Shown piece by piece: positions 47,124 through 57,743 of a DNA stretch of 64,000 nucleotides (positions are counted from its first letter, which is position 1; each line of letters opens with the position of its first letter). The DNA is taken from contig CM054062.1 in the NCBI GenBank assembly GCA_028641055.1, forward strand, positions 175,280,380-175,344,379. Direction: 5' to 3'. The DNA is from Alopecurus myosuroides (taxonomy: Eukaryota; Streptophyta; Magnoliopsida; Poales; Poaceae). Below the pieces are notes generated by a model, which had not been told where the DNA came from, ran no database searches, and saw only the letters and a list, made by a program, of their open reading frames with translations. The position numbers were made by a program, and so were the translations under genes.

Positions 47124-48670
47124 TGATATGTCCCCAAAGTATCTATAATTTCCAATGCTTCATGATCATATTTTGCCAATTGCTACTTGTTTTCTCGGAA
47201 TTGGACCCCACAAAGCCCGAAGTTCCTATTTTCCCCGGAAGCATCCAGAACACCGAAGAGGAGTCGAAGAGGGGCAACAGGGGGGCCACACCGTAGGGTG
47301 GTGCGGGTCCCCCTTCCTATTTTCCTCGGAAGCATCCACAACACCGAAGAGGAGTCGAAGAGGGGCAACAGGGGGGCCACACCATAGGGTGGCGCGGGTC
47401 CCCCTGGCCGTTCCACCTATAGGTGTGGGGCCCCTGGAGCTCCACCGCCTCTACCCTTTCGCCCATTTAAGCCCCCTGGATGGAAAACCCTAAGCACCCG
47501 ATCAAAAATCCCCAAAAAGTTCCGCAGCCGCCGTCACCGTCAACCCTAGATCAGGGGGTTCTGAATCTGTTTCCGGCACCCTGCCGGAGAGGAGATCATC
47601 ACCGGAGGCCTCTCAATCTCCATGCCTGCCTCCGGAGTGATGCGTGAGTAGTTCATCCTTGGACTACGGGTTCGTAGCTATAGCTAGATGGTTGTGTTCT
47701 CCTCATATGCCTCCATGTTTAGATCTCGTGAGCTGCCTATCATGATCGAGATTGATCTTATGTAATTCTATATGCTGTGTTTGCTGGATCCGATGAATAT
47801 TAACTTATGCCAAGTTGATTATAGTCTTTATTTGCATATGCTATTTGTGATCTTGCATGCTTTCCGTTTCTAGTGCTTGCTCTCGCCAAGTAGTTGCTAG
47901 TGACTCCAAGAGGGAGTATTTATGCTCGATAGTGGGTTCATGCCTTCTCACCACCTTGCTCGAGTGAGAGAAACGTGAACGGGGGGATGGGCTATTGCCA
48001 TTAGGGAGAAAACAGCGGTGAGAGTGCCCGCACGCATAATCGTTGCTTACATTACACACTTTGTTTAATGCAATTATCTGTTGCTTGCAACTTAATACCT
48101 AAGGGGGGTCGGATGATAACCTGAGGGTGGATTATTAGTCATAGATGCAGATGGATGTCGGTCTATGTATCTTGTTGTAATGCCCGCACTAAATATCATA
48201 GTAATCTTCATGTCATATTATGCACTACGGTGCAACCTCTATTTGTCAATTGCCCAGCTATAATTTGTTCACCCAGCATGCTATCTTTTATGGAGAGACA
48301 CCACTAGTGAACCTATGAACCCCGGTCCATTTTCCACAGTGTTAAACAAACCACAACAATTTCCTGCTCTCTTTACTTACTGCAAGCATACACTGTTTTC
48401 CTCACTATACGTCTAATCTTTGTTTTTAGCAAGACCGGTGAGATTGACAACCTCACTGTACTGTTGGGGCAAAGTATTTTGGTTGTGTTGTGTGCAAGTT
48501 CCACATTGTTGCTGGCACCGGTGTAGCGCCAGCACCATCGTCAGTGGCATCAACCTTCCGAAGGTCCTCTTTCTCCTACTGGATTGATAACCCTGGTTCT
48601 TAACTAAGGTGAAAACTCCTACCGCTGTGATCATCACACCCTCCTGTTGGGTTCCCAACAAAGCGCGTCA
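47124..48670 (+). repeat. A4 3' LTR, rearranged
   Basis: TGATATGTCCCC (mutated start) to GCGCGTCA. About 130 bp are deleted near 47196 relative to A1. A ~92-bp segment is tandemly duplicated at about 47222-47405 (TTCCTATTTTCC ... GCGGGTCCCC), with a few differences between copies. Confidence 0.85.
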
Positions 48671-49269
48671 ACAACCATCTAGCTACAACTATGAACCCGT
48701 AGTCCAAGGATGAACTACTCACGCATCACTCCGGAGGCAGGCATGGTGATGGAGAGGCCTCCGGTGATGATTTCCTCTCCGGCAGGGTGCCGGAGACAGC
48801 TTCAGAACCCCCCGTTCTAGGGTTGACGGTGACGGCGGCTGCGAAACTTTTCGGGGATTCTTGATAAGGTCTTTAGGGTTTTCCATCCGGGGGGAGGTTA
48901 AATAGGTGAAAGGGCAAAGGCGGTGGAGCTCCAGGGATCCCACACCCATAGCTGGCGTGGCCAGGGGGCGCGCCACCCTATGGTGTGGCCCCCCTCATGC
49001 TCGTCTTCGACTCTACTTCGGTCTTCTGGATGCTTTCGGGGGAAATAGGACTTTCAGGCTTCGATCTTTCCAATTCCGAGAATTTTTCCAGAACAACTTT
49101 TCTAAAACTAAAAACAACAGAAAACAGGGAACTGGCTCTGTGGCATCTTGTCCATAGGTTAGTCCCAGAAAACGTATAAAAATGCTATAAATAAGGGAGA
49201 AAACAAGTAGCAATTGACATAATATGATCATGGAGCATAAGAAATTATAGATACGTTGGAGACGTATCA
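48671..49269 (-). repeat. A3 5' LTR, right part
   Basis: Remaining promoter-side part of the A3 5' LTR, from ACAACCATCTAGC to GACGTATCA, followed by the second gcagg target copy. Confidence 0.88.
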
Positions 49270-51699
49270 GCAGGGTAAAAAAGCGAGTCACAAACGAGAA
49301 AAAAATGCGGCTAACTTACCAGCCAGAGATTGGGCTACAGGGCGGAGAACGCTAACCAAGTTGTTGTCGTGCGCCGCACTCGCGTCCTGCAGCTGCTTCA
49401 AGGACTTGTGAGATTCAGCGAGACGGTCGGCTATGCTCTTACGAGTGGATTCAAACTCCTTTCTGGTACATTCCAGCTCCTTCTCAAGATCTTTCACCCG
49501 AGAGTTAGCCTCGGCCTTCTCGGACTTCAAGTGAATAATCTTTTATGCGACATGGAGTGCGCACGTCAAAATAACAATCGCGGCCGGGAGAAGCGGAGCC
49601 AAAATAAGAAGCGTGTGTCAATTCACCCAATAAAGTACGGGCATCTTGGACGAGTTGGTCGCGCTCTCCCCGAAGATAAGTGCACTCCGCCTCAGCCATG
49701 AGAAGGCGGTTCCCAAAGGCCGCCAGGGAATCAAGGACAGCCAGGATATCACTTGAGCCTATACGCGACTGTACACAGTCAAGTATAGCCTCAGGGGCTA
49801 CTCCCATCGGGAGCACTGCCGTGCACCGGATAAAAAACTAGAATTAAGAAATAAACAAGGAATCAAAAGTCTCGACTTGAGTCTATAGCCAACTACAAGC
49901 AGTCGACCATAGACTCGGGGGCTACTCCCATCGGGAGCACTACCGTGCACCCAAACAAAAGATCAGAAGACCTCACCTTGCCCTGCGCGGTTGACAAGGG
50001 TTCAACCGAACTAGCCGAAATCTCCTTGCTCGCTGACGTCCCGGCATCTCCAGCCCGCCCGCCCGCCAAACTAGGCATCGCGTACTCCGAAACGTCGACC
50101 GCCTTCGCTGGCCTTGGGGGTCGTCGAGTGGGACTTGAAGCTGGAGCGGGATTCGCGATAGCCTCCTTCTGCTTCACGGACGGAGCCGAGGATGCAAACT
50201 GATCCGCGCTGATGGTCACAAGGCTAAAAACATGAGTTAAAATCAGAAGAGAAGAGAGCAATTCTGCATCAAAGGAAGAAAACACGAGACTCACTCGTCC
50301 TCATCATCATCGTCGAGGTTGTCCGGGTCCCAGGCTGTGGAGATCTTCGACTAGTGGATGGCGGGAGGAAGCACGCTGAGGAGAGTTTCCCGGATGGGCT
50401 CAATCTCCTCGACACGATCGTCACTCAAGGAGTTATTCTTTGAGGTGACCTCAGCCTCCTCTGCCTTGTGACGCTTGCGATGAAGAAGTGGCTCTTCCTC
50501 CTCCTCTTCCTCCTCGTCCACCTCCTTGCGTTAAGAGCTGGACTCTGCGTCCGCGATGCTGGCTTCGGGAGGAGCCTCGAGGTTGCTTGCCAGAAGATCC
50601 GAGATGCCGTCATCCGTAGAAAGTAGCGGGTAGCACGTCATCACGTCCTGGTTCTGCAAAGGAAAAAAGAGGAAAAAGGGCGGTTCAATCGAAGAAAACC
50701 CAAAGCAAAAAGAAATATGGAGTAAAAAGGAAGAATAAGAAATTTACTTCATTCGGAGGGTTCTCGGCATAAAAAGGGGTGAGAGGGCACGTCGAGTAGA
50801 TCTCTCCTTTCTTCAAGCTGGTGATGGCCATGATTTTATTTTCGAATTCCGCATTCGAAAGAATGTCGTCGCACGTCCGGCTCCGGTCGTTGATACTCGT
50901 GTACGCCCACAAGGTAGTCGGCCTATCTTGAAGTGGAAGCCAAATGTATCCCGTTCAGCAGGGTTCCCTGCTCCTTATCGCGGAAGCGCGCCACTTTCAT
51001 GAGTAGAGGAGAGACTACCTTGGATTCCTCGGCTAACAGCGAGTGCGTCCAGGACTTCCTCCGCTTCACAACGGCGAACGGGTGGAATTCTGGAACGCCA
51101 CCCGCGCCATTGTCTTCGACGTAAAACCACATCAAACGCCACCCTTGAGCTGAGTCGACAAAAATCATCTCCAGGTATGAGAAGTCCTTATTCGCCTAGA
51201 TCCCAAAGCCTCCGGTCATCAGCGGCTCTCCGATCCTTTCGCCTGGCAATGGCTTCTCCCGAAAGATCCGCACCTGGAAGATGGCCTTCCAGAGCCCCCA
51301 GTGTGGGCGAATGCCGAGGAAGTACTCGCAAAGCACGATAAAACACGAAATGTGTTGTATCGCGTTAGGAGGGAGGTCGTGCAGCTGTATGCCATAGACA
51401 TACAACAGCCCGACGAGGAAGGGATTGAGAGGAAAGCACAAACCTAGGGCAACATGCTCCGAGAATGCGACGCACTCGGTGGCGAGCGGATTGGGCATCT
51501 CCTCCTTCTTCGTTGACATCTGGACGCGCTTGGAGTCCTCTGGAGGGAGCAGTCCCTCCCTCTGCATCTCGACGACGCTTTTCTTCATGGCGTTAGACAT
51601 GCGCCAATCGCCCGTCCTCCTCACCGGGGGCGCCGTGGAGGCGGTCGCCACCTCCTTGCCGGACGCCACGGCTGCGCCATGCTTCTTGCCTCCCTCCAT
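49270..51699 (-). pseudogene. G1 antisense gene, 5' half
   Basis: Minus-strand gene start at ATG 51699. Exon 1 (51699-50748) contains the conserved region seen in G2: YVYGIQLHDLPPNAIQHIS, FLGIRPHWGLWKAIFQV, WFYVEDNG. It is broken by TAG 51196-51198 and by a frameshift near 50950-50990 before LWAYTSINDRSRTC. Intron donors and acceptors are visible: exon 2 50653-50295 (NQDVMTCYPLL; acidic EEEEEEEE; stops TAA and TAG), exon 3 50223-49977 (SADQFASSAPS), then coiled-coil exons around 49760-49640 (LMAEAECTYLRGERDQL) and 49530-49320 (VKDLEKELECTRKEFE). A3 interrupts the next intron; the 3' half is at 33541-35095. Inactive but same plan as G2. Confidence 0.78.
49795..49936 (+). repeat. Two PPT-like copies in an antisense intron
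   Basis: Near-identical blocks at 49795-49828 and 49917-49950, each containing GGGGCTACTCCCATCGGGAG then CACTNCCGTGCACC. They start with the same GGGGGCTAC (one with A for the first G) that forms the PPT at the 3' LTR. Confidence 0.75.
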
Positions 51700-51793
51700 T
51701 GGGACTTGGTTCGTGCTTGCAGAGGGGAAGGTGCGTGCCAGAGGACGAAGAAGATGAATGAGGGCCCGGAAAGATACCTTTTCCCTAAGGCCC

Positions 51794-51805
51794 GTTATTT
51801 ATACC
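51794..51805 (-). promoter_or_regulatory. TATA box of G1 antisense gene
   Basis: Minus-strand GGTATAAATAAC, about 95 bp upstream of the ATG at 51699. Position and sequence parallel the TATA box of the G2 antisense gene (13764-13777). Confidence 0.7.
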
Positions 51806-52894
51806 AAGTCTAGGCTACTACAAGCCGTTGATCTACTGACGTGGAACACATCCTTTCCGCCACGTGCGAAGCGGAAATGAGGAGACGAGGGCCGGTTACC
51901 ATCGGACGATCTTTTACGTAAGATCGTGCATAATTACTGCACGACCAGCGGATACATCGGCATGCGACCGCTCGTTTCCGGTCAAAAAGCTGGCAAGGTG
52001 GCCCCTGCGTGCTCTGCCCCACTGCGTCACGTCCCATCGGGAGAAGTCGAGTGCACGGTGACGTCACTGCACACCTCATGACACGAAATCTCTTGCGTAT
52101 GAGCATCAGGACGTGGAACTTCTTTCGTATGGACACTTTGACACGAAATCTCTTTCGTATGGACACTTTGACACGAAATCTAATTCGTATGGATACTTTG
52201 ATACGAAATCTCTTTCGTATGAACTTCATGACACGAAATCTTTTTCGTATAAGATCAAGAAAAAGAAAACTATCTCGCTCGAAAGTGGCAGAAGATAGCA
52301 CTTACGGTGCATCAAAGATAAAACCGCGAGTATGCGGCTCCTGCAACTTTGCATCATGATGTGCTAACACATCATCTTAATCCCGGGTCGTTCGGCCGAC
52401 TAGGAAGATCCGAATGCCGTATTATTTTGAGTCCGAAGGTAAGACCCAAGGATCTCTCTTGTGGGCCTGGAATCGCACCCGAGCTGCATCCTCCTGTAAA
52501 CTTTCCGTGTCAACAACACGAAGAAAAATCCTAGCGGACGCGCCGGGTACCCCTTTTAAGTTTAAGTTTGGATTTATAAGACCTCCACGGCCCAGTCGCA
52601 ACGATCACCTCGCCGAGTTCGAGTCGGAGGTCTCGAATTTGTGTAGGCCAGAATTGTTTTTGCCCGAGATGCAATTAATTGGCCCTGATCTTTCGGGAGA
52701 GCCAAGCAACTAAACCGTACCCTTCTGCGAAAAAAGCCAAACACAAGGGGCATTTATCACTCGATACTCGAGTACTTCCCAGACAGGGTACACACCCTTG
52801 AAGCCAGGTATTTTACTACTCAGTCCCAAGATCCAGAAATGAACTTTGAGTGCTTACTCGACTAAATTCAGTCGAACAAACACTCGGGGGCTAC
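51806..52894 (+). other. G1 3' untranslated region with PPT
   Basis: 1.1 kb between the antisense promoter and the 3' LTR, upstream of the antisense gene. Contains the 30-bp array (52081-52260) and ends in ACACTCGGGGGCTAC (52880-52894), the polypurine primer site, directly before TGACGTGG. Other frames here are low-complexity by-products of the array. Confidence 0.75.
52081..52260. repeat. Six 30-bp units with palindromic core
   Basis: Six units in exact 30-bp register. The core is ACGAAATCTCTTTCGT, a 6-bp inverted repeat around a short centre; units 3-6 are well conserved and units 1-2 diverged. Because 30 is a multiple of 3, both strands show ten-residue peptide repeats, which I take as a consequence and not as coding. 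Confidence 0.9.
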
Positions 52895-53378
52895 TGACGT
52901 GGGGATGACTCTAGGACCTATCAAGTGGACCTACCTGGTCCAAGGCCCAAGACTAAAGCCCAACACGAGGCGCTACCCCGCAGCTCTAGAAGGCCCACTG
53001 GAAGCCCACCCGCAAGACTTGCGGGTCAAGATGGAAAGTCTCCACCGCCTAAGAGTTAGGGTTTGTAACTCCCTCGGGTACGGTTTTAGACCCAGCCACC
53101 TATTTAAAGGCTGGGAGAACCACCGAGGGGGGATCCAATCAATTTTCACCACCATAGCCATAGCTCGAGATCTATCTCTCACCTTATGCACCCACCTTTG
53201 TAATTGATCTACTCATAATACAGATTAGAAGAGAAGGAGTAAGGGTTATACCTCTACGAGGGTCCCTAACCTGGATAAATCGTGCCCCCTACCGATGAAG
53301 TTACTAGCGCCAATTTCGTTCTCTTACTCGAAACCCTACAGGATCATCCGAGGGAATTGTCGATATGACTAATCGACA
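52895..53378 (+). repeat. G1 3' LTR
   Basis: 484 bp from TGACGTGGGG to ATCGACA. TATTTAAAG at about 53100-53108 is the likely TATA box. The last 23 bases form an inverted repeat (TTGTCGAT ... ATCGACAA). It is followed by the right copy of repeat X; the five bases CGACA are shared by the LTR end and the start of X. Confidence 0.88.
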
Positions 53379-53879
53379 ACCTCCAACCCCTTCGGTGGCG
53401 GAGGCCTCTTTTATCATGTTAGTCTACAAGTGTAGTGGCGTAGTGATGACTCATTTAGTTCGATAAATAGGAGTGTCGAACCCAACGAGAAGCAGAAGGT
53501 ATTGATAAATAATTTTGAGCAAGGTTTTACTATAAACACTAGAGAACAATTGTTTAGAAATTTTTGTAATAGTAATAAAAACGATAACAAGTAAATAGCA
53601 ATGAAGGTAAGTAGTTGCTACAATTGGCACAATACTTTTTAGCACAAAGGAAAAGCCGGTGTTGTTTGTTATCATGGCTAAAACGTTCCTGAGGACATGC
53701 GAGAGGTTTCGTCTAGTTATTTTCATCATACGTCGTTGATTAATCTTTATCGTTTCGGTAAGTGTTATGTGGGTAGACCTATGCTAGTGCACCGTCCTAT
53801 CCAAGAAAATGCACACTTACGATTACACTACTTCCAAGCGTCCGCAAATACAAGAAAGTAATTAAGAAATAAATCTAAC
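53374..53879. repeat. Long direct repeat X, right copy
   Basis: Matches 1058-1622 from CGACAACCTCC to AAATCTAAC, same orientation, with scattered differences and one instead of two 39-bp units. Sequence beyond it (from 53880) is not found on the left side, so the original locus read 1-1622 and then 53880 onward. Confidence 0.85.
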
Positions 53880-54461
53880 TGTAGCAATAAACTCGTGGTA
53901 TGTACTACTCCCTTATGTGAAGTATTGCAAACTGGGTTTAGCTTTCTGTCACTCCGGCAACCCACCATAAGAAATCCAAGTATCCAATACATAATGCACT
54001 CCTCTGGCCCCTTAAAATATGAATTTCTATGTAATCGACGTTCACATAACACCGCTAGATAAATAACAACATAATTTAAATAACAAACCAGTAAATATTA
54101 CTCAACAAAACATGACTACTATTAGCTAGACTTCTCTCATGTCCTCAAGAACTAAATGATCTACTCACAACACATCATATGGTATATGATTAGAAGTGAT
54201 AAATGGGTGAATAACAATCTGGTCATAAAGTGCAAACACTGATAAATTTCATAAGCATCATCTACAAACAAGTAATTCACACTAGGAGAGATCTAGTGGA
54301 AAATAACGATATAGAACCTTAATTGTTAAGCGGTACGGAGGTGGATGGTGAGGATGATGGTGTTGATGGTGATGACGATGATTATCTTGATGATGTCGGT
54401 GCGATGACGGTGACGGTGGTGACGATTCCCCCTCCGGAGGGAATTTACCCGGCGAGATCTC
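53880..54461. other. Unassigned flank
   Basis: 580 bp with no recognisable gene. The last part (54330-54420) is a GATGATGGT-type trinucleotide-rich tract and ends in CCCCCTCCGGAGGG. Probably remnant of an older element; I cannot assign it. Confidence 0.4.
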
Positions 54462-55091
54462 TGAAAGTGCATGGTGCCCCCATATGTGGTTTTGGTAATT
54501 AATGACAATCCTTATGAACTAATGTTTGCATTGAGATATTCTTATAGATCTTGTTCATAGGAAATATTGGAGTTCATGTGTTAAACTCTATTAGCTTTCA
54601 TGATGGCCAATGTTGTAGTCAACGATTTATGGTCAGAGATAGAGTTGAGCATATTGCAAGTGTCTCGAATAAAAGGATTAGGTGATCTTTCATGATTATC
54701 TTCAAGACATCATCATATGAAGAGAGAAGAAAAGATTCAAGGTTGATCAAACAAGTGATCAACACACAAAGCTACAAGATGTACCAAGTGGTATTATGTA
54801 TCTCGTGGTATGGTAAGCAATTGACCATATAGCTTTGTGAACTAACCCACGATATGTGTGTGTCATATCTACGTGTGGTTAGGTATCTTCCCATGGGAAT
54901 GCATCAAAATAAAGATTTTATATAGCCTATGATCTATGTTGTCAAGCGGTGTTCATCATCAAGCTTGACATGGGAGCTCAAGTGAAGCATCTCGAAGAAA
55001 TTCTATGCTTGATGCTTGCCACCCATTTGGAGATTGTGGCCTTTTGAAGATTTGCAGAAAAGGGTCTCTCCCATAATGGTGTATGGGGGAG
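54462..55091 (+). repeat. Copia-type LTR start, truncated
   Basis: Begins TGAAAGTGCATGGTGCCCCC and continues GGTTTTGGTAATTAATGAC, a start familiar from Triticeae Copia LTRs. Cut at 55091 by the reverse A-family LTR. No second copy lies in the window. Confidence 0.6.
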
Positions 55092-56424
55092 TGATGGTGC
55101 AGGTCTTGCACTCGTTGGGAGACCCCAATAGGAAGATTTAATGAGCACAACAGAAAGTTTCTCTCTGAAAAGAAACCAAGGTTGAATCGACCAGTAGGAG
55201 AAAAGAGCAACTTTCGAAGGTTGATGCAGATAAGGTGGCAGGGCGCACTACCGATTCAGCAGCAACGTGGAACCTACACAACACAATCAATTCACTTTGC
55301 CCCAACGAAGCAGTGAGGTTGTCAATCTCACCGGTTTTGCTGAACACAAAGAGGTTAAACTTATGGTGTGGAAAACAATATGAGAACAATATGAAAACAG
55401 AAGTAACAGTGCGAAAACAATGGAAACAGTGGTTGTATTATCAGTATGAGAAAATGGACCTGAGTCCACAGTTCACTAGAGGTGTCTCTCCATAAAAGAT
55501 AGCTAACATGCGTGGTGAACAAATTACAACTGGGCAATTGATAGATAATGAAACATGCATGACATGATGATTACTATAAGATTCATGCGGGCATTACAAC
55601 AAAATACATAGACCGTCATCCAACTACGTCTATGACTAATAATCCACCCTCCAAATATCATCCGAACAAACGTTGGGTATTAAGTTGCAAGCAACAGATA
55701 ATCACAGTAAGCAAAGTGTGTAATGTAAACAATGTAAACAAAGTAAACATCGTTATTTTCTCCCTAATGGCAACAACAAATCCTCCATCTGTCACGTTTT
55801 TGTCACTCGAGCACAGATGCAAAGCAGGCATGAACCCACTAGCGATCATAAATACTCCCTCTTGGAGTCACTAGCATCTACTTGTCCAGAGCATCTACTA
55901 ACAACAGAGAGCATGCAAGATCATAATTAACATACACATGAAGACAACATGATAGATTGATAATCAAGAGACATAACATTCAATAATCATTCAATCCCCA
56001 AAAACAAAACATGTAGCATTACAATAAGATGATCTCGATCATGTGAGGCAGCTCACGAGATCTAAACACGAGGCATAAAGAGGAGAGAACAACCATATAA
56101 CTACTTCTATGGACCCGTAGTCCAAGGATGAACTACTCACATATCACTCCGGAGGCGGGCATGGTGGTGTAGAGCCCTTCGGTGATGATTTTCCCTCCCG
56201 GCAGGGTGCCGGGAGAACTCCAGAACCCTCCTGATCTCAGTTTGACGATGACGACGGCCTCGGGTGTTTTTTGGGGACAAGTGGTATCTATTTAGGGTTA
56301 ACTATCCGAGGGGGTTTTATAGGCGAAAGTGCGATGGCGGTGGGCGCCCGAGGGGCTCACACCACCCCTTGGTGTGGCCAGTGGGCGTGCCACCCTATGG
56401 TGTGGCCCCTATGTGGCCCCTCTG
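55092..56424 (-). repeat. A-family LTR, reverse, truncated
   Basis: Starts TGATGGTGCAGG like the other reverse A-family LTRs and stays alignable to about 56424, where C1 begins. The last ~200 bp (promoter-distal end, GACGTATCA side) are missing or lie beyond C1. No internal region is attached in the window. Confidence 0.82.
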
Positions 56425-57743
56425 AAAGTGCACTATGGTCAACTAGAGGGGGGGGTGAATAGGTTGACTACCAATTTTTCTTTTCTTTTCCTTTTAAGGG
56501 GCTTAGTAAGATAAGATACGATTCTCTAGATGTGCAACTAAGTGAACAACCTATGTGAAGAGAGTAGTATGCGCAACGGAAGTAAAGCGTAAGGTAGTAA
56601 AGCAAACAACAAGTGTAAACAAGGAGACAAGGATATGTTTCACCGTAGTTCCTTCTCAAAGAGAAGTACGTCTACGTTGGAGAGGTGGGGAGCCACCTAG
56701 GCGCTCCTCAATAGCACGGTTGTGCACACCTTGTTCTCCTTGAGCTTCTCCGGTGAGGGAGATGCTCGTTTCCACTATGAGGTCGACTTGAAGGCGTTGA
56801 CCAAACCTTTACAAGGGCTTGAGGTCACTCCACAAGGATGGAGGCTCTCAAGCAATCCGTAGCTTCTTGCAACAAGGTGGAAACTACAAGCACGAGATCT
56901 ACTAAGGTTTCTAGGCCTCAAGTAGGATTCTAGATCTACTAGGTTGTGGTGGATGGATTTGAAATTCCTTTGGTGGAAGTGTGGATCTAGGTCTCCTCTA
57001 GCTCTCCACCAAGTTTGGGAGTGTTTGGGTGGACGGAGAGGGAGATCTAGGAGGTTGAAGCTTTCATTAATGGCTAGGAGAGAGAGTGGGAAAAGCTTAG
57101 CATTTATGAGGTAGGGGAAGGGGTATTTATACCCCTTCCCACGAAATGGCCGTTTGCAGTCCAGGCCACCGGAGGCTCCGGTGGTTTCACCGGAGGCTCC
57201 GGTGGGTCTTCTTTGCACTGCGCAGTTGCGCAGTGCCTTATCCCTTTTGCGCAGCTGAGAAGGCCGGAGGCTCCGGTGGATTGAGCGGAGGTTCCGCCCA
57301 CCGGACCCGCACCGGAGGTTCCGGTGGAACCTCCGCCACTTTCCAACAGAAGGGGTGCCGAGCGGAGCTAGCACCGGACCCTTCACCGGAGGCCATTTGC
57401 CCTAGCGCCAGGGGGCCACCGGATGTCCACCGGAGGCTCCGGTGGAACCTCCGCCACTTTCCAACAGAAGGGTGTTTGAGCGGAGGGACCACCGGATGCA
57501 CACCGGACCCTTTTTGCACATAGGCTGATTGGCAGCAGCGGGCTGAACCTCCGGTGGATTCACCGGAGCCCCTTCATATTTTGGCTTCCTGGGATCCTTT
57601 CTCTTAGCCCTTTTCGAATATATTAAGCATTAGCCCCATAGATATAGTGAACCTAATAACCTGGGCATTTTCATCATTTGAACAAACATTAGATCCAACA
57701 ATTATGTTGTCATATAATTACCAAAACGGACGATGATCTTTCA
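56425..57743 (-). repeat. C1 3' LTR
   Basis: 1319 bp; on the minus strand it runs from TGAAAGATCATCGTCCG (57743 downward) to TAGTGCACTTTCA (56425). Directly upstream on that strand lies the PPT AAAAAGGGGGAGAT. It contains the palindrome cluster at 57157-57570. Confidence 0.85.
57157..57570. repeat. CCGG palindrome cluster in LTR
   Basis: At least five copies of a (C)ACCGGAGGCTCCGGTGG-type palindrome, some with one changed base, plus a longer direct repeat of about 55 bp (57310-57360 and 57429-57478) around CCACTTTCCAACAGAAGG. Sirevirus LTRs are known to carry such CACCGGAC-type palindromes. Confidence 0.85.

Larger units (their letters stand above)
41564..48670 (+). mobile_element. A4: non-autonomous Gypsy element, forward
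   Basis: Forward A-family element inside the 5' LTR of A3. Its own 5' LTR is cut to the last 648 bp; the internal part and 3' LTR are present. It carries gag-protease and the common tail and lacks pol. No target duplication can be read because the left end is lost. Confidence 0.88.
35096..49269 (-). mobile_element. A3: non-autonomous Gypsy element, reverse
   Basis: Reverse A-family element inserted in the G1 antisense gene, flanked by gcagg at 35091-35095 and 49270-49274. 3' LTR 35096-36681, tail 36682-39358, unknown-protein module 39359-40693, primer-binding site 40856-40872, 5' LTR 40883-41541 plus 48671-49269. A4 sits in the 5' LTR and about 335 bp of that LTR are lost. Confidence 0.9.
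1623..53378 (+). mobile_element. G1: Tat-type Gypsy retrotransposon, split
   Basis: Forward LTR retrotransposon in four pieces: 1623-3585, 20134-20548, 29118-35095 and 49270-53378, about 12.4 kb once nested insertions are removed. The order is 5' LTR, gag, protease, reverse transcriptase, RNase H, second RNase H, integrase, antisense gene, 3' LTR. A second RNase H and an opposite-strand gene before the 3' LTR are known traits of the Tat lineage. The two LTRs differ at about 15 of 200 aligned bases by my count. All genes are broken. Instead of a 5-bp target duplication the flanks carry the long repeat X. Confidence 0.9.

Noticed and set aside
52081..52260. 30-bp repeats as a CRISPR array
   Set aside because: Units are contiguous with no unique spacers, and the host is a plant genome.
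51810..52301. Reading frames with ten-residue repeats on both strands
   Set aside because: They result from a 30-bp tandem array; no conserved domain, and they lie in the untranslated end of G1.
1058..53879. Repeat X as the LTR pair of an enclosing element
   Set aside because: The copies lack TG...CA ends, and no primer-binding site or PPT adjoins them; their inner edges are exactly the ends of G1.
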